Source: Caulochytrium protostelioides (lineage: Eukaryota; Chytridiomycota; Caulochytriomycetes; Caulochytriales; Caulochytriaceae). From it: 64,000 bases of DNA. Below, piece by piece: positions 1-9,654 of this stretch. How positions within the stretch are numbered: position 1 is the first letter of the stretch; every line of letters begins with the position of its first letter. The stretch covers positions 110,868 through 174,867 of the forward strand of contig ML014133.1 of the NCBI GenBank assembly GCA_003615045.1. Reading direction: 5' to 3'. A program made the position numbers and the translations under genes. The notes under the pieces were generated by a model. The model saw nothing but the letters and a program-made list of their open reading frames with translations, had not been told where the DNA came from and did not search any database.

Positions 1-1395
1 GCCGATACGTCCCAACATATGAAGGTCACCGCTGCCGACAGCGCTGAGACAACCGTAGCGAGTGTGCTTCAGCAGTCCATGGTCTGTTGGCGCGTTTCGC
101 AAGCACGGCTGCGCTGGGTTTAAGGCGCCGATCGAGTCGCAGAGGCTGCAGCGGGCCCCCGATGCCGCGCGGGGGCATGGCTTTCATCGACGGCGGCCCC
201 GTAGCGGAGGCCCACCGCGCCAGCGGAGCTTCCGACCCCACGAACGAACACGCTGTGGGCACGCGCTCGGCACGCCGTGGACCGCACCTGGCAGGGGCCC
301 CTCGGGAGCGCTCGCAGACATCGCCGACGACGTGGCATCCGACGCACCCGGCGCGCGCGCGATCGAAGAGGGGGGCATCAGGGCGCAACGTTTTTTTTTT
401 TTTCTGGATGAAGCGCATGTCACGATGCGGTCGAGCGCGGAGAGTTGAGACGCCGCGTATGGCCGTGCGAGGCAGCGGCCGAGGGCCGAGAGCCGATGAG
501 GGACGAGCCCCCGCATCGAGGAAGTCGGCCAACGAGGGTCGGGATGCGAGGCGGATGCGAAGCGGATGGGGCGCCGCCGCCGCCGCGTGCTTGTTGTCCC
601 GCGCCGCGCTCGTGGCCCCAGACATCGGCCAAGCGCCACTGAAGGCGGCTCCTTGTGTTTACGTTTCCTCTTGATTTGTCGGAGGGCTTGGCAGTGATGT
701 GTGGATGTCTCTTTCGCCTCGCCACCCCGGTCCTCGGTCGGGTTCGCGACCCGAACATAGGAGCCGAGGTTTGGGGAACGAACGGACGGTCGCGCCCCTT
801 CCCGCTTATGGCGATGACACCCATCCATGGATCGAATTGACAGCGGAAGATGAACCCGGAAAGGCGATCGGTATCCCGCCCACGGCACGACCCTCCCGGG
901 GCCGCCATTACATGGTCTCTGTGTCCTCACACGCCCACGGTCGTTTCCGGTTTATAAGAACTTCTCGGGCCTCGGGCATATGATATGGACGGATCCACCT
1001 CTGGTAGGCTTGTGTTGTCGCCTCAGCGTCGTCGCGCCATCGCAGCACGGAGGCAATGACCGCGATTTCCCTTGTGGCACTCGGCATGGCGCGTCGGACT
1101 TCTTGATCCAGATTAGACCAACGCGACAGCCAACGCCAAAGTCAAAAAGCCCAAGGGCTTCTGCCAGGGTAGGCAAACGCATGACTGATCACTTTGCGCG
1201 AAGCCCTCACAGAATAAACAGTGCAGCCACCAAGCGCGGAGGGAGGAATGGGTGAGCGCATGCGTTAGCGAATAGGCCGATTTATGGAAGCATGATTTTC
1301 ATCTGAATTCTCGGATGATTGCCGTAAAGTCAACACACTGATTCGTACATCTACATCTCCACGAACTTTCGGTTCGATTCCATATTCACCGAGCG
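1..1395. other. Region without a supported gene
   Basis: Several overlapping frames are open on both strands here, as expected at this GC content, but none encodes a recognisable domain or starts from a convincing ATG. A run of 13 T lies at 391-403. The right end is more AT-rich and leads into the TATA-like element of the bZIP gene. Confidence 0.6.
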
Positions 1396-1404
1396 TATAA
1401 AAAA
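1396..1404 (+). promoter_or_regulatory. TATA-like element upstream of the bZIP gene
   Basis: TATAAAAAA stands about 95 bases before the chosen ATG of the bZIP gene, in a locally AT-rich patch inside GC-rich DNA. The match is by eye only. Confidence 0.4.
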
Positions 1405-1497
1405 TAAAACGGAGCCTCTCGTTTGGGCCACTCCGTGATCAGCCATCCGGCATCTTCCCCTCCCCAATTCAGTCAATCTCAGAAGAAACAAAGCGAC

Positions 1498-3126
1498 ATG
1501 GATGTGCTTGTCGAGCAATTCACTACTCAAGCGGACGGAGCTGGCAAGCCGTTCATGATCCCCACGCTCTTTCCGTCGCTCCCGACATTTCATATGTCAC
1601 ACGCGACCGCGTCGCTTCCATGCCCGCCCGGCCAGCGACGCAGAGCTCATCTTCGCACGAACAGTGGCGTTCTACGACAACATTCCCATGCATCACCCTA
1701 TCATGAATCGGATCAAGTATGGGTCGGTGATACTTCTTCAGGCAACACCGCCGATCGCCCACCCATCTCGACACCAGCCATATCATGCGATGCATTCCAA
1801 GAGCCCACGATGATCCTTAATCCTTCCCCATCAGGGCCAGGAGAAGCGCCATCGCTGACCGAAACGGCGTCTCTGACGCCGAACGGCTCATCACCGCCGG
1901 TCGAATCGCCATGTCACGACATGCTCAAAACGCGCGAAAACGGGGAGACCGTAGCCGCATGGTTGCCGTTGCCGGAGCATGGGCCCATCTTGCCCGCAGA
2001 AGTGCATGCTGCTTTGCAGCAGCTGCAGTACCAGCTGCAGCAAGCATCCCGCCTTCCATACTCCGTATCCCACGCAGAGGCAGATTTGACCATGCTGCCG
2101 CCCACGGACGTCCCGTCCTTGCCCTTGCTCACCATACTGGACTTTAAGCCGCCGGCGTTGGCGGCCTTGTCGTTCCCCTCCGAGCCGCACTCCCCCGCGC
2201 TGTCCTGCTCGCCAGGGACGCAGATGCAGGAAGACATGCTCGATCTAACGTTATCGTCACCGCCATCGTATCCACCCGCCATGATCAGAGACGGTGTGTC
2301 ATTGCCTGTATTGCCGTCTAGAGCGCCGACCTCGCACCAAGTATCGCATAAGTCACGACAGGCCCACGACGAGCCCAGTGGCATCGCGATGCATCCGTTC
2401 ACCATGGTCAAAGGCAACCCGAGCGATCCAGGCAGCACGGCGGTCGCTTCCCTCCCCACGATACACAGCGCTTACGACGCGGCCGCCCTGCCCATGCTCA
2501 TGCCCGACGCTTCGATGTCCCGTCTTACCCCGCCGGCCTTGTCAGCTTCGTTGTCGTCGGCTTCGTTGTCGTCGGCTTCCTTGTCCGTGTCCTTCTCACC
2601 TACACTGTCGTCTCAGTGGCCACCCGTCGGCGCCTCCTCGATACCTTATCATGTCTCTGAGGAAGTTTCTCCCTGTTATAGCGAACCGACGGTCCAAGCA
2701 GGCTCGCCGGAAAGTCTGGGCGGTACGGCCCCGCCGCTGCCCAAGGTCGGCGAACTTAGCGGCACGCTGCCGCACCCTACGGTGGGCCCAATGCCGCCCA
2801 TGACCGACCCGGCGCAAGAATACCGAATTCAGCGCGCCCGGCAGCGCGCGCTCCGCAACCGCGCCGCGGCGCAGCTCTCCCGTGACAACCGGAAACGTTA
2901 TATAGCCGAGTTGGAGTCGCGCAACGCGCGGCTCAAGCTGGAAAACATGCAGCTTCGCGCGGCGCAGGAGGATCCCGTCCGCGGTGGGCTCGCGACGTCG
3001 GCGATGGCGGCGGAGCTCCGGCGGCTCCGGCAACAGCTCGCCATGATGGAGACGCTCATTGCCAAATCTTTGCAGACCATATCCATGCACGGTGACTGTC
3101 CCGACGTCGGTCTCTCCTTCTCTTGA
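1498..3126 (+). CDS. bZIP transcription factor, HAC1/XBP1-like
   Basis: This encodes a 542-residue predicted nuclear DNA-binding protein. Residues 1-430 are Ser/Pro-rich and low in complexity, with a short tandem repeat (LSSAS units, about 2548-2580) and an acidic patch, as in activation regions. The bZIP domain starts near residue 442. Its basic region contains RNRAAAQLSRDNRKR, which has the NxxAAxxSR spacing of the HAC1/XBP1 class, unlike the AP-1 or GCN4 types. It is followed by a leucine-rich coiled coil and ends after a short tail. HAC1/XBP1 proteins drive the unfolded-protein response; assignment to that role is inference. The start is the first in-frame ATG, with G at -3 and G at +4; the frame is open upstream but only from a TTG. 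A decayed Fanzor copy begins 46 bases past the stop on the same strand. Confidence 0.85.
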   Translation: MDVLVEQFTTQADGAGKPFMIPTLFPSLPTFHMSHATASLPCPPGQRRRAHLRTNSGVLRQHSHASPYHESDQVWVGDTSSGNTADRPPISTPAISCDAFQEPTMILNPSPSGPGEAPSLTETASLTPNGSSPPVESPCHDMLKTRENGETVAAWLPLPEHGPILPAEVHAALQQLQYQLQQASRLPYSVSHAEADLTMLPPTDVPSLPLLTILDFKPPALAALSFPSEPHSPALSCSPGTQMQEDMLDLTLSSPPSYPPAMIRDGVSLPVLPSRAPTSHQVSHKSRQAHDEPSGIAMHPFTMVKGNPSDPGSTAVASLPTIHSAYDAAALPMLMPDASMSRLTPPALSASLSSASLSSASLSVSFSPTLSSQWPPVGASSIPYHVSEEVSPCYSEPTVQAGSPESLGGTAPPLPKVGELSGTLPHPTVGPMPPMTDPAQEYRIQRARQRALRNRAAAQLSRDNRKRYIAELESRNARLKLENMQLRAAQEDPVRGGLATSAMAAELRRLRQQLAMMETLIAKSLQTISMHGDCPDVGLSFS

Positions 3127-3171
3127 TCTTTTTTTTTGCATTAGTATTTATCGTCTTCTACATGACCATAA

Positions 3172-3972
3172 AGCGGCCGACGGCCACGTCGTCAGCTGGA
3201 AGCTGACCGAAAGCAGTTCTCTGTGGAAGCCGGCATCAAAGCAGATCAAAAGCAGTCAGAGACTTGGCGGTGTGATCTTAAGGAGCCCCTGTCGGAGGTC
3301 AGCTCGAAGGGCACAGCGCTCGCAGCACACTTTGTCTTTTTGTAACTGGAAACGTGTGAGCCACTGTGGACCGAGTACCTGAAGCCGCGTTTTGGCGTGC
3401 CAGCGCCTTCGGCCGTACGAAGGCAAGCCGCGCGTGATTGCCAATATTTTGAACCGCATGGCTGATGGAGCGGCCACGCCCGCAGTGGTTGATGAAGCAG
3501 CCAAGTTTGCTCTTGGGGGCAAGGACGATCTCCATTCCTACATTTCGGGCGTGCAAGGCCTGCGCTCCGCGTTTCGACTTCATCTTGATCGACGAGTTGC
3601 GCACGATTCGTATGCATCCAGAGGTACACAAATCTGGTCCAGGTGTACCGCACGAGCGGCACGGACCTAGAGCATCATAGAGGCCACGCCGCGCACAGAG
3701 GCGACGACGCAGGTAACGAGCCGCCGAACCTGGCCAACGACATGGCCAGTGCCAGCACAGGTCCTGCAAAAAAGTACCAAGCCAGCGCACGAAGGCCATG
3801 GTCAGAGGTTTGTGATGTGATTCCACCAAGGGCAAGTTCGTGAACCGCGATCTCATTGCCGCGTTGAACATCCTACGCTGCTTGGCCTCACCCGGCAGAC
3901 CGACAGTACTCTGCGCGACCTCGGGGCAGGATAAGGAAGTTTCAGCGCGTGGTCGGCAAGCGCATCCGCTCG
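3172..3972 (+). pseudogene. Decayed Fanzor (eukaryotic TnpB-like) copy 1
   Basis: This is a remnant of an RNA-guided nuclease of the Fanzor/TnpB family, broken by stops and frameshifts. Translating across frames gives, in order: an N-terminal part with QFSVEAGIKADQKQSETW and WRCDLKEPLSEVSSKG (about 3211-3312, then a TAA); WTEYLKPRFG near 3370; a frameshift to RPYEGKPRVIANILNRM; AAKFALGGKDD; a shift to ACKACAPRF and ILIDELRTI (about 3560-3605); VRGL-stop-C at 3801-3818, where the other copies have Trp or a stop-free reading; and the RuvC-III-like motif FVNRDLIAALNI (NRD at 3843-3851; the usual Asn is Ile here), ending VGKRIR at 3952-3969. The Asp of the last motif is kept. Order and motifs match copies 2 and 3 and the known Fanzor C-terminal pattern. 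I do not see an N-terminal RuvC-I motif, so the 5' part is probably missing. Confidence 0.75.
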
Positions 3973-4025
3973 ACCGACTGTGGACGGCCTCCTCGAGGGA
4001 CCCTCCGGGAGCACCTGAGGACCTA
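3973..4025 (+). other. Conserved 3' tail of Fanzor copy 1
   Basis: After the VGKRIR end of the coding remnant, a GGCCTCCTCGAGGGACCCTC-like stretch ending in GGAGCACC resembles the segment that follows the stop codons of copies 2 and 3. It may be the element's 3' end or a guide-RNA scaffold; see findings. This is the weakest of the three matches. Confidence 0.4.
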
Positions 4026-4745
4026 GTGTTCGTGTTGCGTCGTCTCATGGGAGAGCCTCAATACACTTCAACCGGTGATGTTACGCCACATACCGTGCTG
4101 ATCCCGGATGCCGGAGCCCCAACGGATGTGGCATTCTGGCAGCCCCCGGCTTGAGAGGCTTGGGCGCGCAGCGCGATGACGCGGTCTGCGGCGTGGCGCG
4201 GCGGTGCCCACGCAGCGGAGACCAACGTGACCGGCGTGTCCAGCGCAGCGTCGGCGTGGGGCGGCGCTCATGCCGATCGACGACGCGTATGAAGCGACCG
4301 ATGCTGCGTGTTAGGCTCTGGCGCTGATGTCCGTCGGTCACACGACGGTGACGGTGCGACCACGTGGTGAGTACTTGCGGCAGATCCGCCGCAGCGTCCG
4401 GCACGATCTGTCTGAGCTCGACGAGCGACAAAAACCGAACCGAACCGCCCCCCCTAACCTCGATTGTTCCTTACCGCCGCACGAGTGACTGGCGTGCTTT
4501 TTATTTCTAGATCCTATCAAACCGGACGGAATCCATTTGCGGCATCTAAAATTGTTTCGGAAGCTGATTTGGACGCTGGAGTTGAAGCTGAAGCAGGCGC
4601 GATCCCCTCGTCGTCGCATTTTTCGCTATTACGCTTGCCGTTGAGGAGCCGTTAACCGTTCGGTGGGACCACACCCCGCACGCGGGCGATAACGCGCTCG
4701 GTCTTTTACATTTGGCGTTGATCGCGCGCGTCTCGGACATCCGCG
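4026..4745. other. Intergenic region, no supported gene
   Basis: Short GC-rich frames on both strands show no recognisable domain. The last 300 bases form the VPS2 upstream region; I saw no clear TATA box there. Confidence 0.5.
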
Positions 4746-5390
4746 ATGCAGGCTCTGTTCGGCAGTCGCAAGACGCCGGCCGAGGTGCTGAAGCAGCACC
4801 AGCGCAGCTTGACGAAAGCGCAGCGCGACCTCGACCGCGAGCGCGCCAAGCTGGAGCAACAGGAAAAGAAGCTGATCGTGGACATCAAGAAAACGGCGAA
4901 GGCGAACCAGATGAACGCGTGCAAAGTGATGGCCAAGGACCTCGTCCGGACGCGGCGCTATATCCAGAAATTCTACCAAATGCGGACGCAGCTGCAAGCG
5001 GTGAGTCTGCGGATCCAGACGATGCGGTCGAATCAGGCGATGGCTGACGCGATGCGGGGCGTCACGAAGGCCATGCGCGGGATGAACAAGTCCGTTAATC
5101 TGCCGGGGATTCAGAAAATCATGATGGACTTCGAGCGCGAGAACGAAATTATGGACATGAAGGAAGAGATGATGAGCGATGCCGTTGACGATGTCATGGA
5201 AGACGAGGCCGACGAAGACGAGACCGACCAGATTGTAGCTCAAGTCTTTGAGGAGATCGGCATCAATCTCGACACTAATCTAGCAAATGCACCCAGCACC
5301 CGCATCGGCGGCGCCGCCGCTAAAGAAAGGGTCTCAGAAGATGCCGATGCGGCGTTGCAAGCGCGATTGGATAGCCTGCGCAAAGAATAA
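4746..5390 (+). CDS. VPS2: ESCRT-III subunit Vps2/Did4 (CHMP2 family)
   Basis: This 214-residue charged helical protein has the full Snf7-family layout. The basic N-terminal helical hairpin (LFGSRKTPAEVLKQHQRSL onward, residues 4-110) binds membrane and polymerises. The acidic C-terminal half carries the autoinhibitory helices. The C-terminus holds a MIM1-type helix, LQARLDSLRKE, which in this family binds the Vps4 MIT domain. Vps2 acts late in ESCRT-III assembly on endosomes, in multivesicular-body sorting and membrane scission, recruiting Vps4. Length is as usual for the family (about 210-230 residues) and the start ATG is the family start. It is convergent with the acyl-CoA oxidase gene, with 136 bases between the stop codons. 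Confidence 0.95.
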   Translation: MQALFGSRKTPAEVLKQHQRSLTKAQRDLDRERAKLEQQEKKLIVDIKKTAKANQMNACKVMAKDLVRTRRYIQKFYQMRTQLQAVSLRIQTMRSNQAMADAMRGVTKAMRGMNKSVNLPGIQKIMMDFERENEIMDMKEEMMSDAVDDVMEDEADEDETDQIVAQVFEEIGINLDTNLANAPSTRIGGAAAKERVSEDADAALQARLDSLRKE

Positions 5391-5526
5391 CCCGCGGGAT
5401 AACGTCTCTACTCGCTCTGATAACCTGAATCTCTCTGTTAGTATGTATATATCTATGTATCTGATTGGCTGTACGATTTGGAAGTCTAAAAAAACTGCCG
5501 CCTTCAGGCACGATTTTGATGAAGCA

Positions 5527-7638
5527 TCAGAGTCGTGCAGGAATCTGGAGGGACTGGTCCTGATGCGGAAGCTGGCCCTGCACGATCGGGCGGATGTGCG
5601 CAGCATACCCGGGCGGGACGCCCGTTTCGCGCACAATCACGTTCAGCGGCTCGTTCTGGGCCCAGTCCCACATGTTCTTGTAGGCGCCGCCGTCGTAGTT
5701 GCCCAGATAGCTGTTAAGAAAGTAATCAGAGTGGTCCCAGGCATCGACGAGGCCTACGGCGTCCGGCGCATTGGTCTCCAGCAGGGCTTCCAGCGCGGCG
5801 CGAATGTGGCGGCCCTGCGCGCCCGCGAGGTACCCGTCTTCAAGGAAATCACCGAGCTGTTGCTGCATCTGGAACAGCCCGAAAATGAGGCCCTGGCGAT
5901 ACAGCGCGTCCAGCAGCGGGCGCGGCGTAGAGATGTCCTGGTCGGCCTTGAGGTCGGCGACCCACTTGAAGTAGGTCGCGACCAGGGCATGCATGCAGTG
6001 GGCATTGGACAAGCGGTAACACGTGATGTTCATGGCATGCCATGGCTTGTGCTGGACATCGCGCGCCGCGGCGGCCAGGATGACGGCGGCGCGATGGGCC
6101 ATTGCGGCGACAATCAGCTCGCCGCGCGTCTGCCAGTCCTGCTGCGTGGTCGCCGGGTCACATCGATCGCCCGCGAGGTGTGGCAGCCGGCTGATGTACT
6201 GCGTAATGAGACTCGCTTCCAACTCGCCAGTGCGTTGAACCTGGGCTGCAAGCTTCAGCAAGTATCGCGTCGTCTGCTGCGTGAGCAGATAGTTTTCGCC
6301 CTCATAGGTCACTTGGGCGGCTTGAGTCGCGTACATGTGCGGGATGCCGCTCGCCTGGGAGTAGCCGTGGCCGCCCATCACACGGCGGCACTCTTCCATG
6401 CCGTCAGTGGCGATGGTGGTGCATAGCGCCTTGAGGCCTGAGCTGAGCGCATGAACCTCGGACAGCGGCGCCGTGTTGCCAGCCGCGAGCTCGCTTTGCA
6501 TGTTCATGAACAACGTAAACATCTGGCGCCCGCAGCCGTGGATCACGAAGCTCGCAGCGATGAGCGGAAACAAGCGGTACCGGACGGCCTGATAGTCCAA
6601 TACAACGTTCTCCGGCACGCTGGGGGGCGGCATGGGGCTGTTGGTCTTGTCGAGACGGTAGCCCTGGCGCCGCTGCGCCGAATATCGCGTGGCGATAGTC
6701 GTCGCGTAGCTCAAGGCTGTCGCAGCGCCGAACGCCGCGATCTGGGTGCGCACGAGGACCATCCCGCCGAATGAGAGCTTGGCGTGCAGGGGCGGGTGGT
6801 AGACGCCCTTGTCGTCGACCTGAGCATGGCGCATTAACAGGTTCGTGCGCGGAATGCGATGATGGTGGAATAGCACATAGCCGTTGTCGACGCTCGAGAA
6901 GCCCAGCTTGGGCCCGATATCGCCGACCCGGACGCCCGGCAGCGCCTGGTGGGTCGCGCGGCAGCGCAGGGGCACCATGAACAAGTGCGGACCGTAGTCC
7001 TTGCCGTGGATCCACAGCTTCGCCTGCACGAGCGCGTGCGTGGCGATCACGCCCAGACCGCCGATCCACCACTTGGCGCTCGACAGCGACGGCGAGTGCA
7101 GGTCCCACTCGTCGGTCTCGGGCACATACGTCGCGCGGGTCTCGAGCCGGGCTAGATTCGAGCCGTGGCCAAGCTCGGTCTGGGCGTAGCAGCCGATCAT
7201 GCGGCCCTCGTCGGCGAGAGGGCCCCAGCGCGCGGCCTGCTCCTCCGAGCCCTGCGAGTCGATGAGGAGCTGGAACATGGACGAGTGCAGCGTCGTCGGG
7301 AGCCAGTCGCCGAGCGCGTTCATCATCAGCAGCAGCTCGCGCTGGTCGATGCCGTGCTCTTGCTTAATCTCGATAAAGCGCTTGCTCCATGCAAGCGCGC
7401 GCTCGATGCGCTCTGTCCGGCTGAGGAAGTACCAGTCGCTTTTGCGAAACACAGGGTCCTGCTCGATGAGCTGGCGGAGACGGTTGCGCGTCGCGACGCC
7501 GTCGACGCCATCGTACAGTATGTGCGTGATATCCCGTGGATCAAACGTCGCCGCCTGTCGGGCTTTCGCCAGATCCTGCTGCTGCACGCGAGCGTCGGGG
7601 TGGTCCCCGGGCGACCAGGGATTGGTCGGCGTCGGCAT
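5527..7638 (-). CDS. POX1: Peroxisomal acyl-CoA oxidase
   Basis: This encodes a 703-residue FAD flavoprotein catalysing the first, H2O2-producing step of peroxisomal beta-oxidation (acyl-CoA to trans-2-enoyl-CoA). Family features in order: N-terminal helical domain; FAD/substrate motif CYAQTELGHGSN at about 150-161; AKWWIGGLG at about 188-196; GGHGYS near 422; and TYEGEN near 444-449, whose first Glu corresponds to the catalytic base of rat acyl-CoA oxidase. The protein ends in Ala-Arg-Leu, an acceptable PTS1 peroxisomal-import tripeptide. The frame is open 32 codons further upstream but only from a TTG; the first ATG (MPTPTNPWSPGDHPDAR) gives a normal family N-terminus. A TATA-like element lies about 225 bases upstream. 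Confidence 0.95.
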   Translation of the reverse strand: MPTPTNPWSPGDHPDARVQQQDLAKARQAATFDPRDITHILYDGVDGVATRNRLRQLIEQDPVFRKSDWYFLSRTERIERALAWSKRFIEIKQEHGIDQRELLLMMNALGDWLPTTLHSSMFQLLIDSQGSEEQAARWGPLADEGRMIGCYAQTELGHGSNLARLETRATYVPETDEWDLHSPSLSSAKWWIGGLGVIATHALVQAKLWIHGKDYGPHLFMVPLRCRATHQALPGVRVGDIGPKLGFSSVDNGYVLFHHHRIPRTNLLMRHAQVDDKGVYHPPLHAKLSFGGMVLVRTQIAAFGAATALSYATTIATRYSAQRRQGYRLDKTNSPMPPPSVPENVVLDYQAVRYRLFPLIAASFVIHGCGRQMFTLFMNMQSELAAGNTAPLSEVHALSSGLKALCTTIATDGMEECRRVMGGHGYSQASGIPHMYATQAAQVTYEGENYLLTQQTTRYLLKLAAQVQRTGELEASLITQYISRLPHLAGDRCDPATTQQDWQTRGELIVAAMAHRAAVILAAAARDVQHKPWHAMNITCYRLSNAHCMHALVATYFKWVADLKADQDISTPRPLLDALYRQGLIFGLFQMQQQLGDFLEDGYLAGAQGRHIRAALEALLETNAPDAVGLVDAWDHSDYFLNSYLGNYDGGAYKNMWDWAQNEPLNVIVRETGVPPGYAAHIRPIVQGQLPHQDQSLQIPARL

Positions 7639-7861
7639 GTTAGCTGCGCTGGGCTGCGTTGCGCTGAGGTACAAAGAGGATTGCGAATGACTCAACAGAA
7701 ACGTCAAAAAGTGGAGGACAAGCCGTTTCGACAACGTCGATCAGATCGACAGTATACCAGCATTCTGGCTTGAGGGAAGGCGCTCGTGAATGGATGTGTG
7801 GTGCACACGGGCACCCTTGTCGAAAGCCGGTCGGGGACGCATGCATCCCTCTGCGCCTCCG

Positions 7862-7869
7862 CTTTTATA
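7862..7869 (-). promoter_or_regulatory. TATA-like element upstream of acyl-CoA oxidase
   Basis: On the minus strand this reads TATAAAAG, about 225 bases before the oxidase ATG. It is supported only by its sequence and position. Confidence 0.3.
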
Positions 7870-8396
7870 CGGCAGCGCCATGCATGCCAGTGATGCCGTC
7901 GGCACGCCGCCAACGAGTGTGGGCCCTAGGCGCCGCGCCGCGCTGTTGTGTTTTGTGCAGTCCGGGACAGACAGCGCGTCGCAGGACGCGAGTTCTGATC
8001 GTTCAGGGGTGCGCAGCCGTGATCCAAACAACGCGAGACATCGGCACATGCCGATGCATCCTGTAGCGGCGCGATCGCGCAACGGAACACCGCTTTGTCT
8101 GCCCGTGGCAAGCATCGGCGTTCGCCCGCGGTGGCGGCGTGTCATGGCACCCAGGGTCCCCGGCGGAGCGCAGTGGAAGAAGCGAAGGGGTCCGTTGATC
8201 ACAGCCGGCGGGTGGCGCTGTCTTACGCTGGCTCCAGCAACCACAACATTCATGCGCGGTCCGTGGATGGACGCATGATGCATGCGAGCCTTGTTCATCC
8301 ACCGCCCATAGACGGTAACCACCCATCATCGCCTCTGATTGACGCGACAAGTGCCGACCCCTCTCACACAAGCACAGCTATGCAGCTGACTCGACG

Positions 8397-8436
8397 ACAA
8401 CGGCAACGGCAACAGTAACGGCAGTAACGGCAACAA
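8397..8436. repeat. Degenerate GGCAAC hexamer repeat
   Basis: Units of AACGGC and AACAGT/AACGGCAGT alternate in intergenic DNA 3' of the carrier gene. The same hexamer forms a longer array at 17358-17447. Confidence 0.6.
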
Positions 8437-8594
8437 CGCTCTTTGACACTCTACGGGGGGGTGACGACTCTACAGGAGGGAAAGATAAGAAAGAACAAAG
8501 AACAAAGAAAGGATGGGCAGCAGCACGAGGCACTATATATTTTTTTCCTTTTTTTGCTTCGCGAGAGGACGTGGCCGGCGCTCGAGAGCTCATG

Positions 8595-9503
8595 TTACAT
8601 CAAATGCTTGCGAATCTGGCCCGAGAGGAAGTCAAAGACGACCAGCAGAATACCGCCGCCGGGACCGAGACGCAGGACCTTAGGCAGGTAGCCCTTGTAC
8701 AGGGCGCGGGGCCCTTCCTCGCGCGCGATCAAAGCGACGCTCTGCCAGGCGGAGCGGTACTTGGTTTCCCCGAAGGCGGCGCCTTGAATACGCGTCTTGG
8801 CGACATCGGTTGGGGTGTTGATGGTCGTGCCGACGATGCCGCCCACCGTGCCGGCGATGAAGTTCTTGAGCAGCGCGCCCTGGTGGGTCTCGGGCTCCGG
8901 CAGCGCCGAGCGCACGGACTGGATCACGCCGAAGTAGCCGCCGTTCCAGAGCGCGTGGCGCCAGATCGTCGCCTCGAGGCCGCGCGTCAGGCCCAGGTAG
9001 CCCTCGGCGCGCACGATCTGCCGGACCACGTCGGAGGCGCCGCTATACTTGCCGGCGTTGCGCTTGTCCTGGAGCTTGATCTTGAGCAGCTCGGGCGGGC
9101 CGACGATGAACGCCTCGGTAATGCCCGCGCTGACGCCCGTCGCGATGGAGAGTAGCGTGCTCGACGGAATCCCGAACTTCTCCTGGAACGCGCGCTTGTA
9201 GGCATCGTTTGCCGAGAACTTGATGGCGCGCTTCGGGGCCTCGACGAGGATCGGCGGCAGGATCCCACGGTAGAGCGCGCGCGGGCCCTCCTGGCGGACG
9301 ATTTTGCGGAAGACATCGCCGATCGAGGTATACGCGTCCGGGCCCGTCGTCGTCGTCTGCAGCTGCAGACGCGTCTTGGCCACGTCCAGCGGATACATCA
9401 CCAGCAGCTCGCTCACGCCAGCAATCGAGCCCGCCACCAGGTTCCAATACATCGGCAGCGGCATGTCGGGCGCCTTGGGCGCGGCGGCCATCGCGGGAGC
9501 CAT
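8595..9503 (-). CDS. ODC1: Mitochondrial 2-oxodicarboxylate carrier (SLC25 family)
   Basis: This 302-residue inner-membrane carrier has three repeats of about 100 residues, six helices and three carrier signatures: PLDVAKTR (near 38), PPELLKIK (near 137) and PTDVAKTR (near 233). Each repeat is completed by an EGPRALYRG-like motif (EGYLGLTRG in repeat 2). The best family match is the oxodicarboxylate carrier (yeast Odc1/Odc2, human SLC25A21), which exchanges 2-oxoadipate and 2-oxoglutarate and links lysine metabolism to mitochondria. Supporting residues include VEAPKRAIKFSAN in repeat 1 and GLEATIWRHALWNGGYFG in repeat 2. The ATG start gives a short N-terminus before helix 1, normal for the family. 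The general carrier call is certain; the exact substrate is inferred from residues remembered for the subfamily. Confidence 0.93.
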   Translation of the reverse strand: MAPAMAAAPKAPDMPLPMYWNLVAGSIAGVSELLVMYPLDVAKTRLQLQTTTTGPDAYTSIGDVFRKIVRQEGPRALYRGILPPILVEAPKRAIKFSANDAYKRAFQEKFGIPSSTLLSIATGVSAGITEAFIVGPPELLKIKLQDKRNAGKYSGASDVVRQIVRAEGYLGLTRGLEATIWRHALWNGGYFGVIQSVRSALPEPETHQGALLKNFIAGTVGGIVGTTINTPTDVAKTRIQGAAFGETKYRSAWQSVALIAREEGPRALYKGYLPKVLRLGPGGGILLVVFDFLSGQIRKHLM

Positions 9504-9647
9504 GTCGTGGTGCAGCGAGATCGGGAGGGGGCGGGGATCGAGGACGGGTGCGCGGGCCTTTCAGAGAGCGAGCGAGAAGGAACTGGGGAAGAGTGGCGGT
9601 CTATTCTGAACGGCGATGAAAGGGCGGCGACGCAGAAGTCCACGCGA

Positions 9648-9654
9648 CTTTATA
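9648..9654 (-). promoter_or_regulatory. TATA-like element upstream of the oxodicarboxylate carrier
   Basis: On the minus strand this reads TATAAAG within GC-rich flanks, about 145 bases before the carrier ATG. Confidence 0.45.

Larger units (their letters stand above)
7639..8594. other. Intergenic region between acyl-CoA oxidase and carrier genes
   Basis: This holds the oxidase upstream region (right of 7638) and the carrier downstream region (left of 8595). It contains a TATA-like element at 7862-7869 and a GGCAAC/AACGGC repeat at 8397-8436. The open frames show no recognisable protein. Confidence 0.5.

Noticed and set aside
1371-1381. GGTTCGATTCC, a match to the tRNA B-box
   Set aside because: The bases on each side do not form the 5-bp T-stem and no A-box lies at the right distance.
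3191-3207. Perfect 7-bp hairpin (GTCAGCT-GGA-AGCTGAC) containing an Ire1-like CAGCTGG
   Set aside because: It lies inside the readable N-terminal part of Fanzor copy 1, the consensus sits in the stem and not in a loop, and no second site with the right geometry is seen.
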